Shown here in pieces: positions 17,033-25,959 of a stretch of 62,124 bases of DNA. The number at the start of each line of letters is the position of its first letter. Position 1 is the stretch's first letter. The notes under the pieces are model-generated. The model saw nothing but the letters and a program-made list of their open reading frames with translations. It made no database searches and had not been told where the DNA came from. This DNA comes from Deinococcus arboris (GTDB lineage: Bacteria; Deinococcota; Deinococci; Deinococcales; Deinococcaceae): contig NZ_WQLB01000025.1 in NCBI RefSeq assembly GCF_009755355.1, positions 1-62,124 of the forward strand, read 5' to 3'. A program made the translations under genes and the position numbers.

Positions 17033-18103
17033 TCATTCGGCACTCAACGTGTTTTTCAGCCTCCCTTCGGGCAATTCAGGACGGCGGAGAATCGCCAGAC
17101 GTCCGAATGGCGTCTGCGCCACCCGCACGGATTCAAAGCCGGCAGCGAGTCCTTCCTGGACTAACTCCTCGGCCGTCGGTGCGAAGACCATCCCTCTGTG
17201 ACGGAACAGCAGTTGTGACAGAGCAAAGCCGCGCATGGCGGCCATGTCGCCGTCCATGGGAGGCACGAAGAGTTCTTGCATGAGCAACGTGCCTCCAGGC
17301 CGAAGGGCCCGAAGGATCACTTGTAAGACGCCGGCGCGTATGGCTTCGGGAAAAAAGGGTTGAGCCCAAAACGCCGTATCATAGGCGCGCTCCTCATCAA
17401 GCGTCTGGACGTCTTGGCAGCGGATCTCTACTCTGGTTTCAACACCCAGAGCCCGCACCCGCCGACGGGCTTCATCGGCGATGCTGGGCAGCAGTTCGAG
17501 GCCGACCTGATGACTCTTCGGAAAGATCAATGCCATGTTCAGAAGGGCTCCAGCAACGCCGCACCCCACGTCCAGTCCCCGTCCTCCAGCTTCCAGCACC
17601 GCGTATTCAGGCAGGGCATCTGCGAGGAGCCGAAACGCGATTTGCGTCGCGGGGGTGACGTGACCACCAAACACCTTGGCCTGGATCAGGGCGTCGGTCT
17701 CGCTCATGGGGATGCCTGGGGGCATTTGGACGGCCTCTTGGATATAGCGCGGCAGCATTTGGGCGTAGTCGAGCAGGTCGGCGATACCCACAGTGGCGTC
17801 GTCGGCACACAGGGCCTCAAACGAGGGACTGAGACCCACAAGGTCACCCTCCCATTCCACGACACCGTGCGCTGTGAGGACGAGCAGAACGCTTTCCAGG
17901 TGCGCCAACGAGCTTCCGGTAGAAGTCTGTAGGGCCTGCAAGCTGCGCGGCTCTGCCAGCAAGGGGAGCCAGCCAGCCTGTTGCACAGCCTTGAGCAGGG
18001 CCAGGGCTTCAGCGCCTCTACTCCAGGTGTCCAGCAAGGTCTTGGCCTGCGACATGAGTTGGTGGCGCGGTGTGGGCCGGGTCTCGTGCGAGCCAGAGGT
18101 CAC
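17033..18103 (-). CDS. SAM-dependent methyltransferase
   Basis: The 356-aa protein starts at GTG 18103 (GAGGTGATC just upstream); an ATG at residue 17 is an alternative. Residues 17-90 resemble the winged-helix dimerisation domain of O-methyltransferase-like proteins (LLDTWSRGAEALALLKAV), and about 165-300 hold a class I methyltransferase fold with motif I GRGLDVGCGVAGAL and acidic residues downstream for SAM ribose. The substrate is unknown. The leftward GNAT gene starts its own unit 114 bases upstream. No membrane segments. Confidence 0.85.
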   Translation of the reverse strand: MTSGSHETRPTPRHQLMSQAKTLLDTWSRGAEALALLKAVQQAGWLPLLAEPRSLQALQTSTGSSLAHLESVLLVLTAHGVVEWEGDLVGLSPSFEALCADDATVGIADLLDYAQMLPRYIQEAVQMPPGIPMSETDALIQAKVFGGHVTPATQIAFRLLADALPEYAVLEAGGRGLDVGCGVAGALLNMALIFPKSHQVGLELLPSIADEARRRVRALGVETRVEIRCQDVQTLDEERAYDTAFWAQPFFPEAIRAGVLQVILRALRPGGTLLMQELFVPPMDGDMAAMRGFALSQLLFRHRGMVFAPTAEELVQEGLAAGFESVRVAQTPFGRLAILRRPELPEGRLKNTLSAE

Positions 18104-18217
18104 ACGATCACCTCAAAAAAGAGACGGTGACAGTTCTTCATGGGCGCTCAACCTCCTCATCAGCATGGCGAACTTGCGTTTGTTTCGGGGCTGATCGGTG
18201 ATAAACACAGGCTGCGC

Positions 18218-19057
18218 TCAGTCGCAGGGCAGGAGATAATTTGGACGGCGGTACGCAGTCACGAATCCAGCGCGGCGCATGTTGTGCTCACTGGGGTTCG
18301 GCGACTCAGGCAAATCTTCGGCAACCTGAGTCAAGAGATATTTCGCTCCGAGTCTCGCGCTGTCCTGAATGCGCCGAGCAATCAGAGCCGCCTGCACTCC
18401 CTGACGGCGATGTTGCGGCACGACCGCGGCATTGCCCAGCCAACCGAAGTCACCGAACACCGCCAAACTGGCGCATCCCACCGCTTCGTCCCCTTGAAAC
18501 GCCAGATAGCTGTGCCATGGGAGACGCCCGAGGATGCCTTGAAACATAGGGCGCCAATCTCCAGACAAACCGTATCCCCTTTCAAAGACCTCCATAAAGG
18601 TGTCCAAAGCGTCTAGACCGACCTCACGCACCTCAATTCCGGCTGGAATGGGGATGGGGCTGGACGCAACGTCCCGTCCAAGTTGCATCAGTGCGCGGGT
18701 CGGCAGGGCACCCAACCTCAGCAGGCGCGCCTCCAGATCCGCAGGTTGAGCCTGCGGATGCAGGCTGACCATAATCTGGGACGCACCACTGCGCCGGACG
18801 GCAGCCTGAATATCGCTTAGGTCATCGTCTGTTACAGGCCGGGAAAGACCCAATCCCAGCGTCCGGTTGAACCAAGTCAATGTCGGAAAGTGGGTGATGA
18901 GCTGAAGTGTGGCCCCAGCCACATCAAGCGTTGCCATGCCCAGGAGGTCTCGCTCTCTTTCTGAAATGGAAGAGAAGAGATCGCGCACCATTTGTGTTTC
19001 GGCATTTTCAAAGGCTATCTGCAGCTGAGGGGGATAGGTCGTCTTTGAAGTGACCAT
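18218..19057 (-). CDS. GNAT-family acetyltransferase
   Basis: The 279-aa protein has AAGGAG 5 bases before the ATG at 19057. The C-terminal half holds the GNAT fold, with the acetyl-CoA loop AAVVPQHRRQGVQAALI near residues 220-236 and a preceding strand EAVGCASLAVFGDFGWLGN. The N-terminal 120 residues form an additional, weaker GNAT-like half (LTWFNRTLGLGLSRPVTDDDL), a common tandem arrangement. The acceptor is unknown. It is separated from the methyltransferase gene by 114 bases on the same strand. Confidence 0.87.
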   Translation of the reverse strand: MVTSKTTYPPQLQIAFENAETQMVRDLFSSISERERDLLGMATLDVAGATLQLITHFPTLTWFNRTLGLGLSRPVTDDDLSDIQAAVRRSGASQIMVSLHPQAQPADLEARLLRLGALPTRALMQLGRDVASSPIPIPAGIEVREVGLDALDTFMEVFERGYGLSGDWRPMFQGILGRLPWHSYLAFQGDEAVGCASLAVFGDFGWLGNAAVVPQHRRQGVQAALIARRIQDSARLGAKYLLTQVAEDLPESPNPSEHNMRRAGFVTAYRRPNYLLPCD

Positions 19058-19059
19058 CG

Positions 19060-19619
19060 ATCTCCTTTCTTACGCAAGAAGGGCAGAGCTCTTGACACGG
19101 ATTGGTTGGGGTGGACGGCCTGCTTCAGATCTGTGCCGTCCACCGCTGTTTTCGCTGAGGGCCCTGGAAGGGATCCGGGCGAACCGAGCCGTTCATCTTC
19201 AAGTTCGGCTGCGCCTTTCAAAAAGCGCTCCAGATTCCCAGGAGTCGGCTCTGGCGGCGCACCACTCGCGTCTGGGATACCCGTCCCGTATCCACGGTCC
19301 GCCGCGCGAACCCGCTCGGCGACGCTCTCGCCTGGAGCAGCAGCGCCGTGGGCCGTGCCAGCTGGAAAAGATGAGGAGCCACTGCAATAAACCACAACCT
19401 TACGGCCACTGACCCAAACTGTCAGTTCACCGGACAACAGGTACAGCTGTCATCCCACTGCGTGTGGACGTGCGGCAATTTCTGATGGCCTTCAGAGGTC
19501 GTAGCAACCACCAATCCCCCGCGGTTCGTCAGCCCTGTTGACCGATTCCCAAGAACCCAGAACGCCGGTTGGGTCGTCTGTCTCTGAAGTTCTTCTTTAC
19601 GGAACGTCTGTGTCGTCAT
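19060..19619 (-). pseudogene. Cupin-domain protein, frameshifted
   Basis: The first frame from ATG 19619 gives FWVLGNRSTGL, HVHTQWDDS, and then a stop; a second frame continues LSGELTVWVSGRKVV, FPAGTAHG and a C-terminal GNLERFLKGAAEL. Together these read as one quercetinase-like cupin with metal-binding HVH and PAGTAHG motifs, broken by at least two frameshifts. It lies directly upstream of the GNAT gene on the same strand. Confidence 0.6.
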
Positions 19620-19660
19620 GGTTCCTCAGGTCAGGTCGTGGTGCATTGCACTTATCTCTG

Positions 19661-20494
19661 TCAGCCGAGTTCGACAAGCGCGACGACACGGCTCCAGCCA
19701 GCACTCGCCCCCTGAATCTTGTAGGGGAAAGCCATGACCGTAAAGCCGTGCGTCACGGGCAGTGCATCTAGGTTGGCAAGCTTCTCGAGCTGCGCGTACT
19801 CATGCTCTAGGCCGTAGAGGTGAGTTTCCCAAAACTCTACGTTTTCCGCGCCCCGCAAGACGTCCCCGGCCATCACGTCGAACGCCCGGTCTAAGCCCCA
19901 TGCGTCGATGCCGATGGTTCTGACTCCTCGCTCAACCAGGTAAGCGGTGGCGCTGCGCTGAAGGCCGGGGTGCTGGCGGTCGTAGCCAGCTGTGTTGAAA
20001 AACTTAGACGCGTCCGTCCGGATGAGTACGATGTCGAACGGCTTCAGTTCATACCTGATGCGCCTGAGTTCCGCCTCCACGTCTTCGCGCGAGATGCCCG
20101 CCACCCTGTCCTTGGCCGTCATGTCCAGAAGTACACCGTCCCCGAAGCACCACCTGAGCGGCACTTCATCAATGGTTCGCGGCCTGCTTCCACCGGACGC
20201 TTCTGGCCCGTAGTGATATGGGGCGTCCATGTGTGTTCCCGAATGGGTGGAAATGGTCGCCTCTTCCACAGCCCAGGCGTGTCCACGCGAGAACACCTTC
20301 TCCGTAGACTCTCTCGGCATCCCAAGGACGCTTGCGAACAGCTCGGCACCGACTTCTTTGCCCCGTACGTGATCCGTATAGGCGATGTGGTGCGCATTCG
20401 GTTCAAAGGCGGAGGTCGCATTGTCGAGCGTATCACTCAGATCGAAGAGCGCGACTTCTCGGCCTCTCCAACGAAACCTTTCTCCCACTGTCAT
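19661..20494 (-). CDS. Cyclase-family metal hydrolase (kynurenine formamidase-like)
   Basis: The ATG at 20494 (277 aa) is preceded closely by GAGAGG; a longer frame to 20560 adds a non-conserved tail. The signature HSGTHMDAPYH at 84-94 is the metal-binding motif of the cyclase/kynurenine formamidase superfamily, and FDLSDTLDN and GIDAWGLD further support it. Members hydrolyse amide or lactone bonds with Zn or Mn. The substrate is unknown, and no tryptophan pathway genes are present. It lies 42 bases upstream of the frameshifted cupin, so it may once have been part of the same operon. Confidence 0.92.
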   Translation of the reverse strand: MTVGERFRWRGREVALFDLSDTLDNATSAFEPNAHHIAYTDHVRGKEVGAELFASVLGMPRESTEKVFSRGHAWAVEEATISTHSGTHMDAPYHYGPEASGGSRPRTIDEVPLRWCFGDGVLLDMTAKDRVAGISREDVEAELRRIRYELKPFDIVLIRTDASKFFNTAGYDRQHPGLQRSATAYLVERGVRTIGIDAWGLDRAFDVMAGDVLRGAENVEFWETHLYGLEHEYAQLEKLANLDALPVTHGFTVMAFPYKIQGASAGWSRVVALVELG

Positions 20495-20734
20495 AACCTC
20501 TCTTTGTTGGCATTCAACATCCCGTCTTCCTTCGTTTTGGAGCTGAGGCTGGGGTGGCACTCTCTGTCGGGGACCGCAGTCAGGTTCAGCCCGCTCGTTT
20601 TTCCTGTTACGTCAAGCAGCTGGTTGCGCCAGTCAGGTGCCTGAGCGCCACGATGTCAGCAGGAGAGGCCCGTTACCGAAGTATGGAGGGTCGTGTCAAT
20701 TGGAAAAACAGCAACAAAACTTCTTGCAAGTCTC

Positions 20735-21115
20735 TTAGCCAACCGGATCCATGTAGAGCCGCGCCCATTGAATCAGTCCTTCCTCCACGCCGAATAAGGT
20801 GACTCCCCGGAGATCCACCGAATGGCCATTCGCCTGAGTGCCAGACCAACGCCATTCAGTCCACACCACATTTTCATCGCTAATTACACGGATCACCTCA
20901 GCGTGAAAATCCGGTAGCTGAGCAAAATTCGCCGCCCAGTTTTTCTCGACTGAAGCCCGCCCAATAAAGGAGCGCTCAGGATGGCGGGGCTGTTCGCTAC
21001 GAACATCCTGGGCGAAACACGCCACGACACTCTTGACATCATGGCTGTTGATTGCGGCATGCAGCGCCTTAAGAACGGCTTCGGCTTCCTGCTGGTGGGA
21101 TGATTTTGTCTTCAT
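20735..21115 (-). CDS. SnoaL-like/NTF2 fold protein
   Basis: I use the ATG at 21115 because AAGGAG lies 6 bases upstream; this gives 126 aa. Sequence AVLKALHAAINSHDVKSVVACF, SFIGRASVEKNWAANFAQLPDF, VWTEWRWSGTQANG and DLRGVTLFGVEEGLIQWARLYMDPV matches ester-cyclase/SnoaL proteins. The reading frame stays open upstream to 21355 and includes a signal-peptide-like leader, so a longer fused product is possible. It sits among other small-molecule enzymes on the same strand. Confidence 0.87.
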   Translation of the reverse strand: MKTKSSHQQEAEAVLKALHAAINSHDVKSVVACFAQDVRSEQPRHPERSFIGRASVEKNWAANFAQLPDFHAEVIRVISDENVVWTEWRWSGTQANGHSVDLRGVTLFGVEEGLIQWARLYMDPVG

Positions 21116-21355
21116 TACTACTCCTTGTTCACCTGAATTCTTGACGTTCGTCCTGTTTTCAGCGGCAACAGTATTGCCGCACACCACAAACTTTGCCCAT
21201 TGACTGGGTTCGCCAGCATTCACCAGGCCATTGGGTTGATCCGCAGCCGCTGGGCGCATGTCAGAGCGGCTCGCGCTTGACGCGTGCAAGGCTTGTCCGG
21301 CATACCCTAGGGCCAAAGTGGCCAGCAGCACCCCCCAAAATGGTGTCTGTTTCAT
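21116..21355 (-). pseudogene. Signal-peptide leader fragment fused in frame to SnoaL-like gene
   Basis: An ATG at 21355 with GGAAGGAG upstream opens a segment with a secretion signal (MKQTPFWGVLLATLALGYAG) followed by SRSDMRPAAADQPNGLVNAG and VVCGNTVAAE. The 80 residues then run without a stop into the SnoaL-like gene. It looks like the 5' remnant of an exported protein joined by deletion. I cannot name the family. Confidence 0.45.
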
Positions 21356-21408
21356 TCGTTCTCCTTCCCTTCCTGACTTTTCCCAGTCGCGAGGCTGATT
21401 GACAGCCA

Positions 21409-21507
21409 TCACGCTGCGGCGCCAACAGCCAGAGCGCTTCGTGTCATCGGGAAACCCAGCGCTCCGACAGCGTAAACGCCCTTCCTGCTTGTCTCCCGTA
21501 ATGAGCT
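21409..21507 (-). pseudogene. C-terminal remnant of thioredoxin-reductase-like flavoprotein
   Basis: Residues RETSRKGVYAVGALGFPM then SALAVGAAA copy the C-terminal FAD-binding segment of the gene at 22433-23377 (RETSVKGVYAVGDMGFPM, SLAVAAGSAA). The catalytic parts are missing and a stop follows. It marks a partial second copy 1 kb downstream of the intact gene. Confidence 0.7.
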
Positions 21508-21679
21508 ACTCCCCACGTCCCCTTCGTTTTCTCCGCCGCCCGTTCTCCCGTTGTCTAGACGCGGCCGCAGGGCGTAACAAGCAACCAGTCCAGACCAACC
21601 CTGAAACGCGGCGCGCATGACGGCTGATTTCCTGTTTCGGTCGGTTCCCACCCCCGCCGCTGTGCGAAAGTCCTTGCCG

Positions 21680-22402
21680 TCATGCCTTTGCCAGGGACAG
21701 GAGGTACCGCGCCAACTCTGCCGGACGCGACAGGAAGGGCGAGTGATCCGTGTCTATGCTCATTACCTCCTGGCAGCGCACCTGCGTGTACATTTCCCGC
21801 TGCAGTGCCGGAGTGATCGCCCGGTCGCGCAGACATTCCACGTATACGCGCGGCACCCGGCCAAAGTTCGCCTCGGAAAGGGAGAGGGGCTCTAAAAACG
21901 GAGCGATGGGTTGAGGAACCAGTCGCGCCTGCGCCCAGGTGGCAAGGTCAGCTGGGCACTCGCCGTAGAAGGCGTCTCTGACCACCCCCTCTGGGATCGT
22001 CACGACCCCGCGCTCCTCGTCAATCTTGAGGTTCTGCGTGACCAGAGAGTGGCTATCCTGTTGCGAGATCTGTGCGAGAGAGACGCCGTCAGCGAGCAGG
22101 AAGGCGCACAGATAGATCAAAACTTTGACACCGTCTGGGCGCCGCTCGGCCGCTTCACTGATCACCGTGCCGCCCATGCTGTGGCCGACCAGAATCGCTG
22201 GTTCGCTCAGTGAGTCTAGGAGTTCGGCAACCCGATCCGCGTACGCCCCCAGTGTGATCTCTGTGGGCACTGGGCCGCCCATGGTATAGCCTGGAAGGTC
22301 AGGAGTTTCTACGCGGTGGCCGGCCGCCTCAAGCAGGGGCGCCACCTTCTCCCAAGCCCACCCGCTATGCCATGCGCCGTGAACCAAGACAAAAATGCTC
22401 AT
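21680..22402 (-). CDS. Alpha/beta hydrolase, methylesterase (SABP2/EstC)-like
   Basis: The 240-aa protein begins MSIFVLVHGAWHSGWAWEKV with the oxyanion HGAW, and has nucleophile S75 in VGHSMGG and a terminal His in DTDHSPFLSRPAELA. This plan matches plant SABP2-type methylesterases and bacterial EstC/pyrethroid-type esterases. It is cytoplasmic, with no signal sequence. It lies 30 bases downstream of the thioredoxin-reductase-like gene, so the two are probably co-transcribed. The substrate ester is unknown. Confidence 0.92.
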   Translation of the reverse strand: MSIFVLVHGAWHSGWAWEKVAPLLEAAGHRVETPDLPGYTMGGPVPTEITLGAYADRVAELLDSLSEPAILVGHSMGGTVISEAAERRPDGVKVLIYLCAFLLADGVSLAQISQQDSHSLVTQNLKIDEERGVVTIPEGVVRDAFYGECPADLATWAQARLVPQPIAPFLEPLSLSEANFGRVPRVYVECLRDRAITPALQREMYTQVRCQEVMSIDTDHSPFLSRPAELARYLLSLAKA

Positions 22403-22432
22403 TGCTCTTTCCCGCTCATCTCTTTCGCGTTC

Positions 22433-23377
22433 TTAGTTGCCATCAGACCCACCGTCAGCCTCGACACACAGCGCGTGGTTGATGAAGGCCGCAGCGGCGC
22501 TCCCGGCGGCGACAGCCAGAGAGATTTGGGCCATCGGAAAACCCATGTCGCCGACAGCGTAAACGCCCTTCACGCTCGTCTCCCGCGTTACCGGATTAGC
22601 CGTCACAATTTCTGCGGCGGGTCCCATTGGCCCAATCTCACATCCCAGGGCCTCAGCTAGATTCGAGCGCTGGCGCTGGGGCGGCCCATAAAAGAGGGCC
22701 TCGCGCCCGACACTCGAGCCGTCTTCGAAGACAATGCGTGACAGGCCCTCTGAGCCGCCCTTGCCCTCCAAATGCAGGATACGTCCCTCATACACGGGCA
22801 CACCCAAAGACTGGAGCCTCTCACGGGCGCCATCGCTCAGGGGCGCGCCGTGCGTCAGGGCCACGAGGTTCCGGCTCCATTGGCGGATCAGGACAGCCCG
22901 CTCCACCACCTCGTCGCCTTCGGCCAGCACCGCGAGGGCTCTGTCGCGCACCTCCCAACCGTGGCAGTACGGACAGGAATACACGCCCCGGCCCCACAGT
23001 TCCTTAAAACCACTCTGGGGTGGGAGCTCATCCGCGACCCCGGTGGCCAGCACCAATTTGCGCGTCCAGACCGTCTGCTCTCCCTCTAACATCACTTCGA
23101 AATTGCCGTCGGTGCCGGATACCCCAGTCACCTCCACAGCCAGATACTCGACATCTGAATACGGCCTGAGCTGTTCACGGCCCCTTTCCAGCAGTTCCCG
23201 AGGACTAATGCCGTCACGGGTAAAAAAGCCGTGTGAAGTGCGGGCTGGAGCGTTTCTGGGTTCACCACTGGCCAGCACGAGTGTGCGCCGGCGTGAACGG
23301 CCCAGCACCAAGGCGGCAGAGAGGCCAGCCGCGCCTCCGCCCACCACCACCACTTCGTAAACGTTCGAATGTTCCAT
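22433..23377 (-). CDS. Thioredoxin-reductase-like NAD(P)/FAD oxidoreductase
   Basis: The 314-aa protein has an FAD dinucleotide fold (VVVVGGGAAGLSAA, GGGAAG at 13-18), a redox-active C135-P-Y-C138 and the C-terminal FAD motif GVYAVGDMGFPM. The usual GxGxxA NADPH motif is replaced by ALAVLAEGDEV, as in the atypical single-pyridine or bacillithiol-type flavoproteins (HcpA/YpdA/FO-type) common in Deinococcus. An AGAGGAA precedes the ATG. It may reduce a low-molecular-weight disulfide or act with the esterase downstream. A partial copy of its 3' end lies at 21409-21507. Confidence 0.88.
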   Translation of the reverse strand: MEHSNVYEVVVVGGGAAGLSAALVLGRSRRRTLVLASGEPRNAPARTSHGFFTRDGISPRELLERGREQLRPYSDVEYLAVEVTGVSGTDGNFEVMLEGEQTVWTRKLVLATGVADELPPQSGFKELWGRGVYSCPYCHGWEVRDRALAVLAEGDEVVERAVLIRQWSRNLVALTHGAPLSDGARERLQSLGVPVYEGRILHLEGKGGSEGLSRIVFEDGSSVGREALFYGPPQRQRSNLAEALGCEIGPMGPAAEIVTANPVTRETSVKGVYAVGDMGFPMAQISLAVAAGSAAAAFINHALCVEADGGSDGN

Positions 23378-23512
23378 AAGATTCCTCTTATCGCGGTTCT
23401 AGTTAGATCCTGAGCCGCGGAGCTTCAAGATCACCTCAAAGCGGAAGTACCGGTTGTTCAATCTGTAGGGACTGCTCGCGTGATTACTGCACCCACGCCG
23501 TATGGACGTTTC

Positions 23513-23970
23513 TCACTCGAAATGTGCCAGTCCGGAGGAAGCGGAGGTTCCGCCGTCAACGGGCATCACCGCGCCAGTGATGTAGCTGGCCGCATCACTG
23601 GCCACAAACAGGATGGCGGCCGCAACCTCTGCTGGTTCCCCAACCCCTCCGAGAGCGGTGCGATTCTCGACAGTCTTGCGAACCCCGTCAATCTCAAGCA
23701 CCGGCGCCACCCATTCAGAGGCTGTCACGCCTGGAGCGATGCTGTTCACCCGCACGCCGCGGCGGCCCCAGTCCAGGTCTAAGGCACGAACGAGGTTTGC
23801 TACAGCACCTTTGGTGGCGTTGTATGCCGGCCAGCCCCAGTCGCCGGCCAGCCCCGAAACGCTGGAGACGGCCACCAGATTGCTCCCGGACGCTTCTAGG
23901 TGAGGGAGCGTTGCCTGTGCCAGATACAGCAGTCCATCAATGTTCACAGAACGCATTTTCTCCCACTGAT
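23513..23970 (-). pseudogene. SDR oxidoreductase, C-terminal fragment
   Basis: It starts near 23970 with [16 protein letters not shown], the middle of a short-chain dehydrogenase, and keeps the catalytic Ser in VAVSSVSG, YNATK, the cofactor loop RVNSIAPG, and the end SYITGAVMPVDGG. The Rossmann TGxxxGIG start is missing. An ATG at 23956 leaves a 147-aa open frame that cannot bind cofactor normally. Its 5' side is joined directly to a piece of another oxidoreductase gene. Confidence 0.8.
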
Positions 23971-24147
23971 CGTGGAAAATGCGGGGCCTTTGAGGGCTTC
24001 CCCGGCTTCTAGCAGAAGTACAGTGTGATTCGAGTTTTCGCTGAGTCGGGCGGCGAGGACGCAGCCAGCCGCCCCTGCGCCAATGACGATGAAATCGACC
24101 TCTTCGGGAAGATCACCGCCGGTGCCCGGGATGGAATGGGTTGTCAT
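23971..24147 (-). pseudogene. GMC oxidoreductase, N-terminal fragment
   Basis: From the ATG at 24147 (AAAGGAGAA upstream) it reads [21 protein letters not shown] and [15 protein letters not shown], the FAD-binding start of choline-dehydrogenase-type GMC enzymes. The family runs to over 500 aa, but here identity ends after about 58 residues at the junction with the SDR fragment near 23970. Confidence 0.8.
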
Positions 24148-24731
24148 CTGTTCTCCTTTTTGTGTCCTGGTTTCTGCCTGCGCAGCGGGAGTGCAGCTGC
24201 GACTTGAGAGCCACTTTTCATGCAGTGGTACAGGATCCTGCTGGATCAGCTGGTGCACCGGCGTTTCCCAGTGCACCTTCGACAGTCAGTGATAAGAGCA
24301 TTGCCCTGATTCTGGTGATCACTGAAGTGTGAACCGGGATGCTGGGCAACCACGCGAGTTCTCACCTCACCGGATGGGCAGAGTCGGTGGTCAGGCTTGG
24401 CGGGCTTGACCCCGTCACAATGGGCCTGCTCGCCGTCACCTGACCCTTTTGATCCGCCCAGAGCCATCCTCAGTGGTCGCCCGTGTCTTGGGCGTGTCCA
24501 GAATGTGGGGGCCGCATGAGTGATGAAGTGCAGTCGACTGGGTGCTGCCGGATGGATAACGGTGTCTGCTGCTCGGGGTGACTCAAAGAGCACAGAAGCT
24601 GTGCTTCAGAACGTTTTGCTCAGGCCAGGCTGCTTGAGTCAGCTGCAGCAGACCTATGACTGTAGGAGCTCACAGTTCAGACACGCTCAAGACATGATCT
24701 CGCCGTCATGGTTAGAGGCAAGGAGGTATGA
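24148..24731. other. Gap without recognisable gene
   Basis: Open frames here (minus 24246-24593, plus 24520-24735) show no family pattern or ribosome binding site. The right end carries the strong AAGGAGGT of the hydrolase at 24732. Confidence 0.3.
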
Positions 24732-25472
24732 ATGACTGCAAGCACCCCTACCACCGTACTGGTTCATGGAGCCTTCACTGATGGATCGTATTGGGCCGCC
24801 GTGGCTGACCGTCTCCTGTGTGCAGGTATGCCCGTCTCAGTACCAGAAAACCCCTTGCGCGGCCTGAAGACTGATGTCGAGGCGCTTCTGCGCTCTGTCC
24901 GCCAGATCGCCGGGTCTGTCCTGTTGGTTGGGCATGGCTACGGTGGGGCGGTCGTTCCCCACGCGGCCGCCCGTATTGACAATGTCTTGGGGCAGGTTCT
25001 CGTGGCGTCGTGCGGGATAGAACAAGGACGCAGCATTGCAGAAATCGTTGCTGATTTCCCGGCACCGCTGGTGGCCTCTGCCACGGGGTCCCGGCTCGGC
25101 CCACCGGGCTGCACCAGTGAACTCTTCATTCATGCTGACCGTTTCGCTGAAGTCTTCGCGGCTGACCTGTCCGTTGGGCGCAGTTCAGTCATGGCCGTGA
25201 GCCAGCGTCTGGTGGACAGCCGGGCTTTCAGTAGGCCGTTGGCTGGGCCTTTTGCAGGCCAAACGTGCCCGAACTGGTGTCTGGTGACCACGCGCGACCA
25301 AGTTATCCACCCTGAGGTTCAGCGGGCGGCGGCCCGCCGCCTGCAGGCCACCACCACCGAGGTTTCCGCTTCGCACGCTGTGGCCCTCAGTCAGCCCGAG
25401 ACCGTTACGGTGTTCATCCTTAAGGCTCTTGAGGCACTAGAGAGGAGACGCCTGAGCGGTCAAAGCATCTAG
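24732..25472 (+). CDS. Alpha/beta hydrolase fold protein lacking the nucleophilic serine
   Basis: The 246-aa protein follows AAGGAGGT and starts TASTPTTVLVHGAFTDGSYW with a typical HGAF oxyanion motif. The nucleophile elbow reads VGHGYGG at 66-72, so residue 69 is Gly (GGC) where Ser (AGC) is expected in VGHSYGG. A late His is present (SASHAVALSQPE). Without Ser it is unlikely to act as an esterase; it could be a binding protein, or a recently inactivated enzyme. It is isolated on its strand, next to an IS island. Confidence 0.85.
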   Translation: MTASTPTTVLVHGAFTDGSYWAAVADRLLCAGMPVSVPENPLRGLKTDVEALLRSVRQIAGSVLLVGHGYGGAVVPHAAARIDNVLGQVLVASCGIEQGRSIAEIVADFPAPLVASATGSRLGPPGCTSELFIHADRFAEVFAADLSVGRSSVMAVSQRLVDSRAFSRPLAGPFAGQTCPNWCLVTTRDQVIHPEVQRAAARRLQATTTEVSASHAVALSQPETVTVFILKALEALERRRLSGQSI

Positions 25473-25959
25473 GTCGTCTCCGGCCACTTTATCCCAGTGG
25501 GTCAACCGATCTGAGAGTAAGCTCAGCCGAGAAGGCGGTAGATAACACCGCCGCCCTCCGCACTGCACGCCCGAAACGTGGTAACTAGGTCAGAGGCTGA
25601 TAAAATGCCTTGAACCCGCTCTCCTATCGTTGCGCACCATCATTGCGGGCCACTGACTCATCGGTGAAGCTACCACTTCCCCTACAAAGCGCCGCCCTGC
25701 CGCTAGAGGGTGCTAAGAAGAGATTCGAATCGCGCCCATAAATTTAGGCTATCTACGTAAAAACCCGAGCTAGATGGCGTTTCTCCGATGATGAAATCTT
25801 GGTTCGAGTCCGGCACATCGCTTGTTGGGTGCGCTGCCCTCTTATGCTCATTGATGAGGTCGCAGAGTCAGGACTCACCGCGTCACCGATCTCTGCTATG
25901 CTCAAAGCGCTTTTTCGTCCACAACAGAACAACATGTTCCTTTTTAGATAGGTATCTTA
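25473..25959. other. Gap without recognisable gene
   Basis: No coding or RNA gene could be supported. Two T-loop-like stretches (ATTCGAATC at 25724, GTTCGAGTC at 25802) occur but neither has the paired arms of a tRNA. The IS630 element begins at 25960. Confidence 0.3.

Noticed and set aside
24246..24593. 115-aa minus-strand open frame
   Set aside because: No start signal or family similarity; composition unlike neighbouring genes.
25715..25815. T-loop-like sequences ATTCGAATC and GTTCGAGTC suggesting tRNA genes
   Set aside because: Neither has a pairing T-arm, acceptor stem or D-arm at the right distance; at most tRNA scraps.
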